Below are positions 45,330 to 56,048 of a stretch of 64,000 nt of DNA, piece after piece. The position numbers and the translations under genes were made by a program. The notes beneath the pieces are model-generated. The model did no database searches, was not told where the DNA came from, and saw only the letters and a program-made list of their open reading frames with translations. Source of the stretch: Lepidodermella squamata (lineage: Eukaryota > Gastrotricha); NCBI GenBank assembly GCA_047495785.1, contig JBLDXI010000016.1, forward strand, positions 248,001-312,000. The letters are read 5' to 3'. Within the stretch, counting starts at the first letter, position 1. Each line of letters opens with the position of its first letter.

Positions 45330-45605
45330 AAAACGAAATAATCGAGAATCAACCGGGTGGTTAGGGAGCACCCAGGCGCCAAAAAATCACCCTTTTAGGG
45401 TGCCTCATCCTATAAGTACAGGGAATAGCGTCACAAATGAAGCCGATTTTCTCGCTGGGTGATTTTTTCTGGACCGGCGCTTGTTACCTGCCATCTAAGT
45501 TAGGCCTTCAGCTATCTAACGACATAAAATAATCGAGAATCAACCGGGTGGTTAGGGAGCACCCAGGCGCCAAAAAATCACCATTTTAGGGTGCCTCATT
45601 CTACC
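45330..45605. repeat. Composite direct/inverted repeat unit (MITE-like)
   Basis: Two direct copies at about 45340-45413 and 45531-45604 share AATCAACCGGGTGGTTAGGG, AGCACCCAGGCGCCAAAAAA and TTTTAGGGTGCCTCAT. Between them TGGGTGATTTTTTCTGG runs in the opposite orientation. Probably an old composite inverted-repeat element. Confidence 0.6.
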
Positions 45606-46397
45606 TTGTAGTCACCTTGTTTTTTGGCGGTTCAAGTATTGCCTTTAAAAATATTTATATAGTTATAGTTATATAGTTATTTATTTTTATAGTTATAGTT
45701 AAATATATATGCTCTGAAATGTTGCTAACTCTTTGGGCAGTGTGTAGTGCTTGTTCCTAATCCGCACTACAGCGCGCTTGAGTGTCACCCGCCGCGCACC
45801 CGCCGCGCATTGCGTAACCTGGGGCGCTTTGGAGCAAAATGGGGCTCCTGTATCATAATATGATAAGTCATAAATTCTTGTTCAATTGTGTGGCTGGAAA
45901 CATATGTTCCAGTTCTATCATAGTGCCTTAAATGCTGTTACAAGAAGTCATCGTAAGAATTTGACCAAGATTTGCGAAAGTTCTCCACTCGGCGTTACTC
46001 TTAAGGATTATTCCGGGATTCGGATCGCGCACAGGTGACTTTAGATTCTCGCAATAGATTTCGAAGTCCGAGATGCCGTTTGAAAGTTGTTATTAAGACG
46101 AATCCTCAGGTGAAAACACCAGAATTTGAAAGGTCACAGAATTCAGAGGAGTTTTTAAAATCCATTCAATGTGAAAGAATTGCAAGAGCGTTTTTCTAAT
46201 TCGGGAGAGATGCGGTTGTAGCATATCAGTTGACAAGGAATGATCCTCTTGTGAAAGAATCTCGGCGAAAATTTTAACGAGGTGGCCTTTCAGGTCGAGA
46301 TACCCCGGCCAAGTTACCCAAATTTAGTCACATTATTTTTACAAATTTCAGAGTCGAGAAGGAACATCCTTAAATAACGCTATTATAATCCTAACTA

Positions 46398-47633
46398 CAG
46401 TGCTCCCTCGATATAAGCAAGGGGGCGGGATCCACGCGATTGCTCTTATCGAGGGTTGCTCTTATAGAGGGCTGTTAAAGAGCTAGCGATGAATCATAAG
46501 TGCGTCGCCAGGTTTTTTTCTCAGTTGCTAGGGCGACGTTGATTTTACTGGTTAGCCATATCCAAGATAATCCGGTGTTCATGTAATGATTTTCGAAGTG
46601 GTAGATAGTATTTGATATGCAAAGTTTGATCATTTGAATTCCAATTGTATTTTAAGCTGGCTGACATTTTTTAACATTTTTCTAACAATTTCTGAAAAAT
46701 ATTTCATCGAATAATTTCTTCATTTATGATCAGGACACTTCGGTTACGCGAATTTACCCAGCGATATTTGAGAGCCATTTAATTGGAATGCGATATTTTA
46801 ATTAAATTGATCCAAATTTGGAAATTTGAAGGTTAACAAAGCTTGAAAGCCTTCATTGGAATTAAATGTAGCAATTCCATTTGGTTCAAAGACAAACCAT
46901 GAATACACTAGCGGATAAGCGAACAATGTTAGGTAAAATTCGGCTAGGAGCCTGTGATGCCTAAAACCTATCCAAGGTTGAAACGCATCTTTTCTCATAA
47001 ATCCGTGACCAAAACTGAATGACTCTTGTTGGAAGTTTGCTTGAATCTTGAGTCGAAGCTGCATCCTAACTTTATTTTTTCAGAATTCTATTGAATTAAA
47101 ACAGATTCACGGCAATTCCTCGTAATGTGCTTTGATGGAATACAACAAGCTTGAATGCCACCTTTATCTGTTCTCAACACTTCGGCCAAACAGTAGATAA
47201 TCAGCGGTTTGCTTTTTATCGCTTTTTAAATCATTTTTCCTGACCCGTAGCGTAATCACTATCATTCTTTAAAAAATCTCATCAATGGCTAGTAGTAGTG
47301 TTTGTGAATGAAAAAATACGAGAGAGCAAACGCGCGCACACGATCTCAAAATTGAAGCCAGTGCTGAGATAAAAAACATCGATCTGTAAAGATGGAGATC
47401 AAGAGATCACGACGCGCCGCCGTCCAACTGAAAAATCCAAAAACGCCAGGAGCAGCGTTACAATTCCGTTGCTAACGTAAACAAATTCTTCATGTAAATT
47501 AAAAATTATCATGTAAAAAATGTTAATTTGTCGAAAAATAATTTTTTAACAAATAAAATCAACGGGATCCAAAAAAAGTTGCTAGTAGCGAGGGATTGCT
47601 CTTATCGGGGTTGCTTATATCGAGGGAGCACTG
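46398..47633. mobile_element. 1236-bp pogo/Tigger-like non-autonomous element
   Basis: Ends are CAGTGCTCCCTCGATATAAG and its inverted copy, flanked by TA on both sides. A CAGT start, CCCTCG-TATAA ends and a TA target site are typical of pogo/Tigger elements (Tc1-mariner superfamily). Subterminal TTGCTCTTATCGAGGG is repeated. The longest internal frame (46798-47064) matches no transposase, so the element depends on a source elsewhere. Confidence 0.8.
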
Positions 47634-48209
47634 TATCAATTAAAAAACTAGAAAAATGTGGGAAAATCATCGATTATTTTATAATATAATTTCAGACTTT
47701 CAAATAAAGCATCTTTAATATCCGAGATCATGAATAATTTTTTCAACACATGGTCTTTTCTCGCCTTCGAATTTCCCAGTCCCAAGCATTTGCCGCCTTA
47801 AGTCTTAAGTGCTGTGATTGAAAAATCCTGAAGCTATTGAGCCGCAAGTCATCGCTGATGAGTGATGATAGCAGAGTGAAATTTGAGAGCTGCACTGAGC
47901 ATCAAATCAATGCGAGACGGTCATCATATCCGCAAACGCTATATACAACGCCGTCAATAAACATTATCATCACCGTGTGATGCTGTCAATTTTATGATAG
48001 TATCTTCACGCCGCCTTCGATATTTCAGCAGGAAATCAGCGGGCGAACAGCATTATAATATGAAGCACATGACTGTAATAATAATCTTCAACTCTACAGC
48101 TAATTAAAGTTCACGGATTTTTCACCACCCGATATATTTTTAACCCCGTGATTCTATAAATTCGAAGACTTATTTATTTTAAATTTTGACCCTCTTTTAG
48201 TATTAAAAA
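47634..48209. other. Intergenic, upstream of the redoxin cluster
   Basis: No gene. It should contain the promoter of the first redoxin gene. Confidence 0.4.
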
Positions 48210-50010
48210 ATGGCCGCTGAGATCTACAAGATAACCGGCGAGGAGATTATAAGAAATGACCCAGATAAGGACAAATCGCTGATTCCCGTCGATTTGGCTG
48301 ATTTTTGCGCCGGCGGCGAGGGTAAAGTCATCGGCTTGTACTTCTCCGCGCATTGGTGTGGTCCGTGCCGCGAATTTACGCCCAAGTTGGCCAAGTTCTA
48401 TAAGAAAGTCAACGAGGATGCTGGTTCGCAGATTTTTGAAATTATCTACGTCAGCTGCGATCGCGATGATAAGACGTTTTACAACTACTACTCGACCATG
48501 CCTTGGCTGGCTATGCCTTTTGGAATCGAAGAAGCTTCAGAGGTGAGTCTTTATTCTTTAAAATTCGAAAAAGAAACCTTCAAATTTTTGTTTAAATGTT
48601 TAGAAAAATTAGCAGAAATGGGAAATTCTGCTAGACAAATCGGGCACGAAAAATTATCGATTGATGTTTATAACTTTTCAGGGGAATTTTTGGGTAAAAT
48701 TTTAAATTGGGAATCTCCCCACTTCCAGTGGCTCTCGGATTTTATTTGGCTTGGAACCTTTCTCTAACGAGATATAATTAAAATGATTGATTCTGATTTA
48801 ACCTTGGAAACATTCCCGTGAAACTAAACGGCTTGGATACCACGAAAACTGACATTTTCTGAAGAAAAGCAGCTTCGAGGATAGTTTCCTGTACCTTGAG
48901 CCTCTTAAGAAATAAAAAATCCGAATTGATTATGGGCCTTTGGTTAATTTTGTCCCTGCAAAGTTGGACGATAATTATATTTTGATATTTAAAGAAGGTC
49001 CATGATTAATCCTATTGTTATCCTGCTCGATAAAATAATGTGTAGTTCCTTCTTTCATTGATTCTTTCATTGGCGAATTCCGGACTTTTCATCGTTTGCG
49101 ACTGAAGCCTGATTTTGAACTTCGGCGAATTCCGAATCCTATCAACCGATAAATCAAAGTCGATGAGTAATATCTTACCCCTCATCAGAGTTCATCAACT
49201 AATAATTGTCGTAGCAGTATGCTCCTTTTTGCGTGGGAGAGGGCGGAGGGCGGATATGTCGGTGCAATTTGAGACTCGCCAAGCATTAAATCCGATTTCT
49301 TTAGGAAAAACCATCAACCCACTTGTATTATTTATTGCGTATTATAGCCCATTTTGTAGACGGCTTGGAAAAATTTTGAGATTTTCGCGTGTTGCGTCTC
49401 ATTTTCAGGTTTCAAGGCTACCTGGCCGGAATATTTCGAGATCTCAAGCCAAATGAAAGAATCGATTTGGAGCGAAAATTCTCGAATTTATGAATATAAT
49501 AGCTGGTTTCCTATTAAGTTGGATTTAATTAAACTGATGTCAATAGGCTTAAGATTCATGACCTCGCATTTTCTTTGCCGCCATTAATTCTCCCAAAATA
49601 TTGCCCCATATTTTCGTCGTGCAGCCATGATGACCTAAATACTGTCGAGTATTAGGCCAATTATGGAAAAGGGGTCAAGCAGCTCAAGGGTCATAGCACT
49701 TGTAAATTGTAATTCGAAAATTTCTTAATTTTCTTCCATTTTCCTGAATTTTGAGTTTTTATTCGAGCATTTTGTGGCACGAACTTTTAGGATCCAGCTG
49801 GAAAATAATTTTTTGATTTGTGTTTTATTATAGGCGACTGCCAAATTCGCTATCCGGTCTATTCCGGCCCTGGTTTTACTCGACGCTGCCACCGGCAAAG
49901 AAATCACCCGCCACGGCCGGGCTGAGGTTGAATGCGACCCGGATGGCACGAAATTTCCCTACCACAACAGCACACCGCCAAAAGTGTCCAGCTTCTCCTG
50001 CGCTATGTAG
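48210..50010 (+). CDS. Nucleoredoxin/tryparedoxin-like protein 1, active site WCGPC (169 aa)
   Basis: Exons 48210-48542 and 49834-50010 join in phase 0 over a long 1.3-kb intron. Thioredoxin fold of the tryparedoxin/nucleoredoxin type: [20 protein letters not shown] (active-site CGPC), [21 protein letters not shown] and IRSIPALVLLDAATGK with the cis-Pro. No signal peptide, so cytosolic or nuclear. It should reduce protein disulphides. First of four tandem paralogs. Confidence 0.85.
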
Positions 50011-50247
50011 ATACAATCCAGCTTAACAATCTGAAAATTCATTATTTTATTCGATATTCTAGCAGCTTTTTCTCGCGATAGAAAAATTGTTGAAAACACT
50101 TGTTGTATTGCATAATAAATCAGTGTTTATTGTGGCGCAATCTTGTTCTAATTGGGTTTGTCATTTCGACACGAAGAATTTCTGTCATTTTTCAGTTTTT
50201 TGTGTCAAAAACTTTTAGATCGATTCTGTTCACTCGTTGCTCTCAAA

Positions 50248-50931
50248 ATGGCAGCTAATTTTCACGATAGCGGGATAAAATCAGGTGCAATTCGTGACAT
50301 GTTAGGCAGTCACGTACTCAGCCGTGAACCCATCACAGATTTGACGGGGCCTGGTAAAATCATTGGCCTGTACGTTGCGGCTGGTTGGTGTGAAGAATGC
50401 CGCGATTTTACGCCGATTTTGGCGAATTTCTACTCGAAACTACGCCGTCATGGTGCTGAGGAAAAGGCTGGCCGGCCTCAAATGGAAATTGTCTACGTGA
50501 GCTGCGATAACGACAAGAAAAGGCATAATTTCTAGAAAAATCTAAAAAATGTTTTAAAATTGAATTTAAAATTAATATAAAATTTAAAAAAATTTAAAAA
50601 TTTAAATCGAGCATTTTCAGATATGAAACCAATCTAAAAAGCTTTGAAATTTTCAAATTTTAGAATAATTCTCAGAATTTAAAATTTAAAATGTACTCTA
50701 AATTACGCGTTTTTTCTCAGCTTTGAAGAAAGCATCAAATCCATGCCGTTCCCCGCTTTGCCGTTCAGCGAACGCCGCCACGAAAACGTAATGGCCAAGT
50801 ATCGAATTGAAGGCCTGCCGGCGTTGATTTTCATCGATGGCGAAAGTGGGGAGGAAATTTTTCGCAACGGCTGCGAGAGAGTCCTCGAAGACCCGGAGGC
50901 TGAAAAATTCCCAATGCGTTGGCAAGCTTGA
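50248..50931 (+). CDS. Nucleoredoxin-like protein 2, altered active site WCEEC (161 aa)
   Basis: Exons 50248-50522 and 50721-50931. Core IIGLYVAAGWCEECRDFTP keeps both cysteines but replaces Gly-Pro with Glu-Glu, which would change redox potential and partner choice. The exon 1 boundary lies at the position used by the fourth paralog (phase 2, then S/G-FEE), but the donor is AG|GCATAA rather than GT. It is therefore either a GC-AG intron or a broken splice site; reading through stops after RHNF, giving a 95-aa product without the cis-Pro half. The second exon has [17 protein letters not shown]. Confidence 0.7.
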
Positions 50932-51374
50932 ATTTCGATTTAACAAATCGACTCCTTTTCTCACTCAGTTTCTCGCCATCTGCAATCAAAACAAAAATAA
51001 CCACGCGTTAATTTATCACCATGACCTTGATTGAATTTCTGGTCCAATTAATTGATTCCGAATTTTTTCGCTGGAATCGTGCATAACCAATAAATCGTGC
51101 ATGCATTCGGAGGACATTTTTGTCTCAATTGAGGTCAAGTTTATGTTCAGTTTTATTTTCGCGTAAAATATTTCAAGTTTTGAATTCACTTCAAATTTCT
51201 CCTTCAATAACTATTTAAGAAAATTTTAATGTTTTGAATTATTATCCATTAAAATTCAATCAAATTTCGAAAAAGCCTAATTTTTAGACAAATTCCAATT
51301 TTGTATTTTCTCATGATCTTTGAGATTTTTTTAAATTTGTTTAGAATTTTTCTGAATTTAATCGAATTTCAAAA

Positions 51375-52237
51375 ATGTCAAGCCGAGTTCACGTAGCTGG
51401 TCACGCCGACGCGCGAGGCCCACAGCGCAAGCCGCATCAGGACTCAACGGGCCATTCCAGCGCGTTGAAAGGCGTTTTCCACGACCAAGTCTGGGCTAAT
51501 ATCCCGCTGGACGATTTGAGCGGCGAGGGCAGCGTTGTCGCGCTGTATTTTGCCGATGGCTTGAAAGACGAGTGCAAAGAGTTCACGCAACTGCTGACTC
51601 GCTTCTACAACCGCGTCATCGCCGATTCGAAACGCCTCGAGGTCGTCTACATCAGCTGCGATCCGACAACGCGCGATTTCGAACGGACTTACAAAGAAAT
51701 GCCATGGCTCGCCTTACCCCTGAACGAGCCGGAGAGAGTGAGAAAACTTTTTAGGAAAAATTGAAAAATTCGAAAAATTATTCCATACATTTTGGAAATT
51801 TAGAAAATAAAAGACAATTTTTAGAACCTTCATCGGATTCGAAATTAAGAAATTGGAGACAAAGGAGGAATTTTCAATACTAATCGGTTGCCCCAACATC
51901 ATTCTATTTAACAATTTAATTATTTTAATTAAAATTACTGAGAAATTTCCATCTTGAGAGATGTCCCATTTAAAAATCTTGAAAAATATTATCCGTATTT
52001 AATTTTTAATTCCTATGTTTTTTACAGCTTCGCCTAATGAAGCATTATCGAATCAAGGATATTCCGGCAGTTGTTTTTCTTGATGGCTCAACCGGCGAGG
52101 TAAAATGCCTTAATTTTTCTAATTTTCCCTGATTTTTTTTCTGAATTTCCCAGGAAATTTTTCCGCATGGCATGGACAAGATTCGTAAAGATCCAACTGG
52201 CGACGGTTTTCCCCGTAAATGGCATCGATTGGAGTGA
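51375..52237 (+). CDS. Nucleoredoxin-like protein 3, active-site cysteine lost (172 aa)
   Basis: Exons 51375-51737, 52028-52099 and 52154-52237. The family core is clear (VVALYFADGLKDECKEFTQL, VVYISCDPTT, MPWLALPL, IKDIPAVVFLDGSTGE). The WCGPC motif has become GLKDEC: the nucleophilic first cysteine and the tryptophan are missing. Only the second cysteine remains, so normal disulphide exchange is not expected. It has a basic N-terminal extension (about 45 aa) unlike its neighbours. It may act as a binding protein or have lost function. Confidence 0.8.
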
Positions 52238-52831
52238 AATTAGCCAAACTTTTCACTCGAATTAAGATGACCTACTTTCAATGAATGACCGATGATTCAT
52301 CTTAAATGATGATTTTTCCACGTTTTTTATTATTATTTCTACTATGATGCCACCTCATTACTATACAACAATGTGCTGTCTTTTTCAACATTATAGCAGT
52401 TGTATTATTCCAGTCTCTTCCATATAGTGAATAATTTGACCTACTTGCGGGACATGCTAATAAAACCAGATGTTTTTGCGTATGGCTGATAACGTTATGC
52501 GCATAATATAAGCTTCAATGATAATACTTATACATTAAAGCCACTGTAAAGCTATATTATTATAAGCCGGCAAATAAAAGCAATAATAATTCCATGTTAG
52601 CAGAAATTTTATAATTCAGAGTTAAAAATATTACGCAAGAGCTGCTTTAAATTTATTCATTCATTTTTCGGAATAAGACTCGCGATTTATCTTCAAAATT
52701 GAAGCACGCTTTCAGAACTATTTTTTGTCATAATTTTTCCTTGTAATTTAGCCGGCTATTGCTAATTCGTTTCGTTCGATTTTAGAGGCGTTTTATTCTG
52801 CATTTTTTTCAACACATTTTTCGAGAAAACA
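52238..52831. other. Spacer between redoxin genes 3 and 4
   Basis: No gene. AT-rich. Confidence 0.4.
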
Positions 52832-53613
52832 ATGGCTGAAGCTATCAAGAATTTGATTGGCGAGAAGGTTCAGGGCAAGAATGGCCTCGTCGACGTGGCT
52901 TCATTTTGCGGCGAGGGCAAAATCGTCGGCCTGTACTTTTCGGCGCACTGGTGTGGCCCGTGCCGCATGTTCACGCCGAAACTCGGCAAATTCTACGAGG
53001 CTGTTCACGGAAACAAAAATGTTGAAATCGTCTTCGTTAGCTGCGATCGCGACGATAAAGGGTAAAAATAAAATAAAATAATAATTTCAAAAATACTTGA
53101 ATTAAAAATTTGAAGCTTTTATTAAAAATTGGGTGAAGTAAAAAATAATTAAATCAATTAAAATAAATAAAAAATGAGCGAATTTTTCGAATTTGTATCG
53201 AAACTAATAAATCGAATTTTATAAATTAAATTATATCAATTAGATGCTTAATTTCTTTATTTTTGAATTTTTGATTAATTTTTTTTCAGTTTCGAGGAAT
53301 ACTGGGCCACCATGCCGTTCCTCGCCATGCCCTTTGACGATGCCTTCAAGAACAGGGTTTGTGATTCATTTTCCGGTATTTTTCCTGTATTTTCAATCAA
53401 TTTGTTTCCAGGAAGACGTGATGGCCCATTTTGGCGTTCGTGGAATTCCCGCTCTTATTTTCATCGATGGCGCTACCGGAAAGGTATTTTCCCCTATTTT
53501 TGATTGTGCGATAAAAAATTTGAAAATTTTGTTTGCAGACAATCACCGATCAAGGCCGCGCTGAGGTTGAGAAGGACGTTTCTGGCGCTGGTTTCCCGTC
53601 TTGGAAGCAGTGA
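52832..53613 (+). CDS. Nucleoredoxin/tryparedoxin-like protein 4, active site WCGPC (147 aa)
   Basis: Exons 52832-53061, 53290-53356, 53412-53483 and 53539-53613, all GT-AG and in phase. Core [60 protein letters not shown] and a C-terminal [11 protein letters not shown]. It most resembles copy 1, which lacks two of its introns. Likely an active cytosolic disulphide reductase. Confidence 0.9.
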
Positions 53614-54432
53614 CCTGATTGTTTTCCGCCGCGAGGGCTACGATGAATAAATTGGCCTAGAACTAATATTTCTTAATGTGCTGTTCCACATATATTAAGT
53701 CTCGTTCTTCCGTAAAACTGCTTGTCAAATTTGACTTCGAGTTGAAAAATTCAAATAAATTTGTGGCGTGCAGAAATGTTTGCGACGATTCTACCTTGAT
53801 TTATGGCTAATTTTGAATTCACTTAGACTCCAAAGAAACGCTTACGGGTCAAGCAACTAAGGCGATTTCCTCTCTCATATTGTCGAGACGAATTTAACGG
53901 TACCAAACTTACACTCTAATAAATGTCTCTGTTCTCTCACTATATTTATTAGAGTATAGGTACGCGATGAGGTGGTCGAAATTAGGGCACCCAGATCCCT
54001 AATTCCTGCCTGGAGTCTATTGGTGACTAACCAATTAGCCATGAATCAAGGTAAAATCGTCTTGACTGCAGAAACCGGTATTCGATAGCCCGAGAAATCT
54101 TCTATCATTATGTTTTGCCAATTTTTTTAAATATTCACCTGGGTGGCAGTAGGAAAAGGCCAAATGCATAGTGGCCGAACCAAGTGCGCAATGCTCTGTG
54201 GTGATTTTTTTCGAATACAAAATTGTTTCATTCAAATATATTTTATATACTTACGAATTGTTCCCTCAATCCTTGATCAACGTCACTCAAAATATAACAC
54301 TTTTTTTATTCGGAAACAAATTCAAAATATTAAGTATACCATGTGAAATCAGGATATTAAAAAAAGCGCACAGTTCAGAATAATAATATAGTGGTCGTTT
54401 AGGTAACTTTTCAGCAATTACATTATAGCATA
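53614..54432. other. Intergenic
   Basis: No gene. A 12-bp inverted repeat (ACTCTAATAAAT / ATTTATTAGAGT) lies near 53911-53957. Confidence 0.4.
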
Positions 54433-54924
54433 CAGTGAAAGTTGTCTAAACCGGACTAAGGTCGCGCCAGGCAAAATCGTCCGGTTTAGAGAAAGTCCGA
54501 ATTATTTTAAACCGGACTGAGTCCGGTATAGGAAATACCACGTGAAATTCGTGAAATTGTGAAGTTTTACAAGCTAAGTAACAGTTTTTAAGTACGGAAT
54601 CGACAATTTTAATATAAATAATCAACATATTAAGCTATATTCGCAATAATTGGGAAGTTAATTTTTTTCAAAATTTTGAGGCTACTCTCGTCAGGCAGGT
54701 GCTGGCACTTTCTTCAAAATTATATAGAAAATTGGCCTTTTTATTGCATAAACCGGACTTCGAGCCCCAAATCCGTCCGGTTTATACCACAGTCCGGTTT
54801 AGAGAGTCCGGTTTAGACAATAAAATTATAATGTAAAGTCCACACTTTCGGATCGAGCCACCCGAAATCGTCCGGTTTAGAGAAAGTCCGGTTTGGACCG
54901 GTCCGGTTTAAACAACTTTCACTG
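54433..54924. mobile_element. 492-bp MITE with CAGTG ends and many TCCGGTTTA repeats
   Basis: The ends CAGTGAAAGTTGTCTAAACC and an inverted copy are flanked by TA on both sides, as in pogo/Tigger-type elements. The word TCCGGTTTA, or its complement TAAACCGGA, recurs at least eight times inside. No coding capacity. Confidence 0.85.
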
Positions 54925-55131
54925 TATGTGTATTTCAGCAAAGACACTTTGTCAGATAAAGGGAGTCCCAACGGCTAAGACAAAGAAGACGTGGAAACTA
55001 AACAATGAACCGAGTCACGCTTCCCAGAATGAGACACGCTAAATCTGCTGCGCACTTCGCATTGGCAGAAAAATTCCAAAAAATTCGTCCCAAGTCGTTT
55101 TACTATAAATTCAAGAATTGGGACAACATTT

Positions 55132-55560
55132 TGCTGAACTGTCGTCTGCTTAACTCAGTTTTTGCTTTTTTAAGTTCATAAAATTGCTCAAGTTCTACTT
55201 GCTGAAAAGTCGTTATGCTTAACTGTCGCTGCTCATATGACTGATATTTTAATCTTAACTGAATCTGCTGATACAGCGTCTGCTGATTTGACGTATGCTG
55301 AAATGACGTTTGCTCAACTATATCATTGCTCATAAGTCGTCTGCTGAAGAGTCATTTGCTGAATAGTACATAATATGCTAAAGTGGGAGTTGCTGAACTG
55401 TCGATTGCTTAAGTGCTGTTTGCTGAAGTAGCGAATGCTGAACTGTCGCCTGCTAAAGTGACGTCTGCTGAAATAGCGTCTGCTGAAGTAGCGGTTGCTA
55501 AAGTATCTCCTGCTCAAATATCACTGTTGAACTGACGTTGCTGACCTAAGTTCTGCTGAA
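55132..55560. repeat. 15-bp minisatellite, about 430 bp
   Basis: Diverged tandem units of the form TGCTGAANTGTCGTC run through the segment. In one minus frame they encode repeats of the Y/H-F-S-R-R pentapeptide (55323-55517). Several frames stay open because the period is a multiple of three; no start, signal or splice structure supports a gene. Confidence 0.8.
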
Positions 55561-56048
55561 CTGTCTTACATTCGGTCTGGCTCCTGACCCAGTGCCTTTA
55601 TCGAGTAAGTACTGTAATTTGTTTTTGTCCGAGCACAATGGTTTTATTGAATTCGATGAAATAAACAGGTCCAATTTCACACGCGCTTTTGAGTTGTTTT
55701 TCAAAACAAATTTCAGCAAACATCAATGCATTTTTATCATTTTCCAGCTTTGGAAAATAATTCTCCAGCATTTCTTGATCCAGCCATTTTTTGATATGTT
55801 TCTCGATTTTCTATCTTATTAAATTTGGTTACCGAAATGAAATCACAGGAGAAATTCAGGAGAAATCACCATGACGCATAGATCACTCCGTTCTCTGTGG
55901 GGTGACTTTATGTTATTGATTTTACTGCATTTATTTTATCCGTGGCCTTGACCGCGTTGAATAGGCCTGTCTTCGAATTTCAGCATAGCAATAAGATTGG
56001 AATAGGTTGGTCTCATCCCGACATTGTTTTTAGAAATCTCTAATAATA
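55561..56048. other. Intergenic, upstream of gene E
   Basis: No gene recognised; the promoter of gene E should lie here. Confidence 0.35.

Noticed and set aside
46798-47064. Possible transposase in the pogo-like element
   Set aside because: The 88-aa frame has no helix-turn-helix or DDE signature that I can see.
48210-53613. Operon with trans-spliced downstream genes
   Set aside because: Genes are in tandem and a TTTTTCAG lies before the second ATG, but spacing is 240-600 bp and no spliced-leader evidence can be seen from DNA alone.
55323-55517. Pentapeptide-repeat protein (YFSRR)
   Set aside because: Product of a 15-bp minisatellite; no supported start, signal peptide or splice structure.
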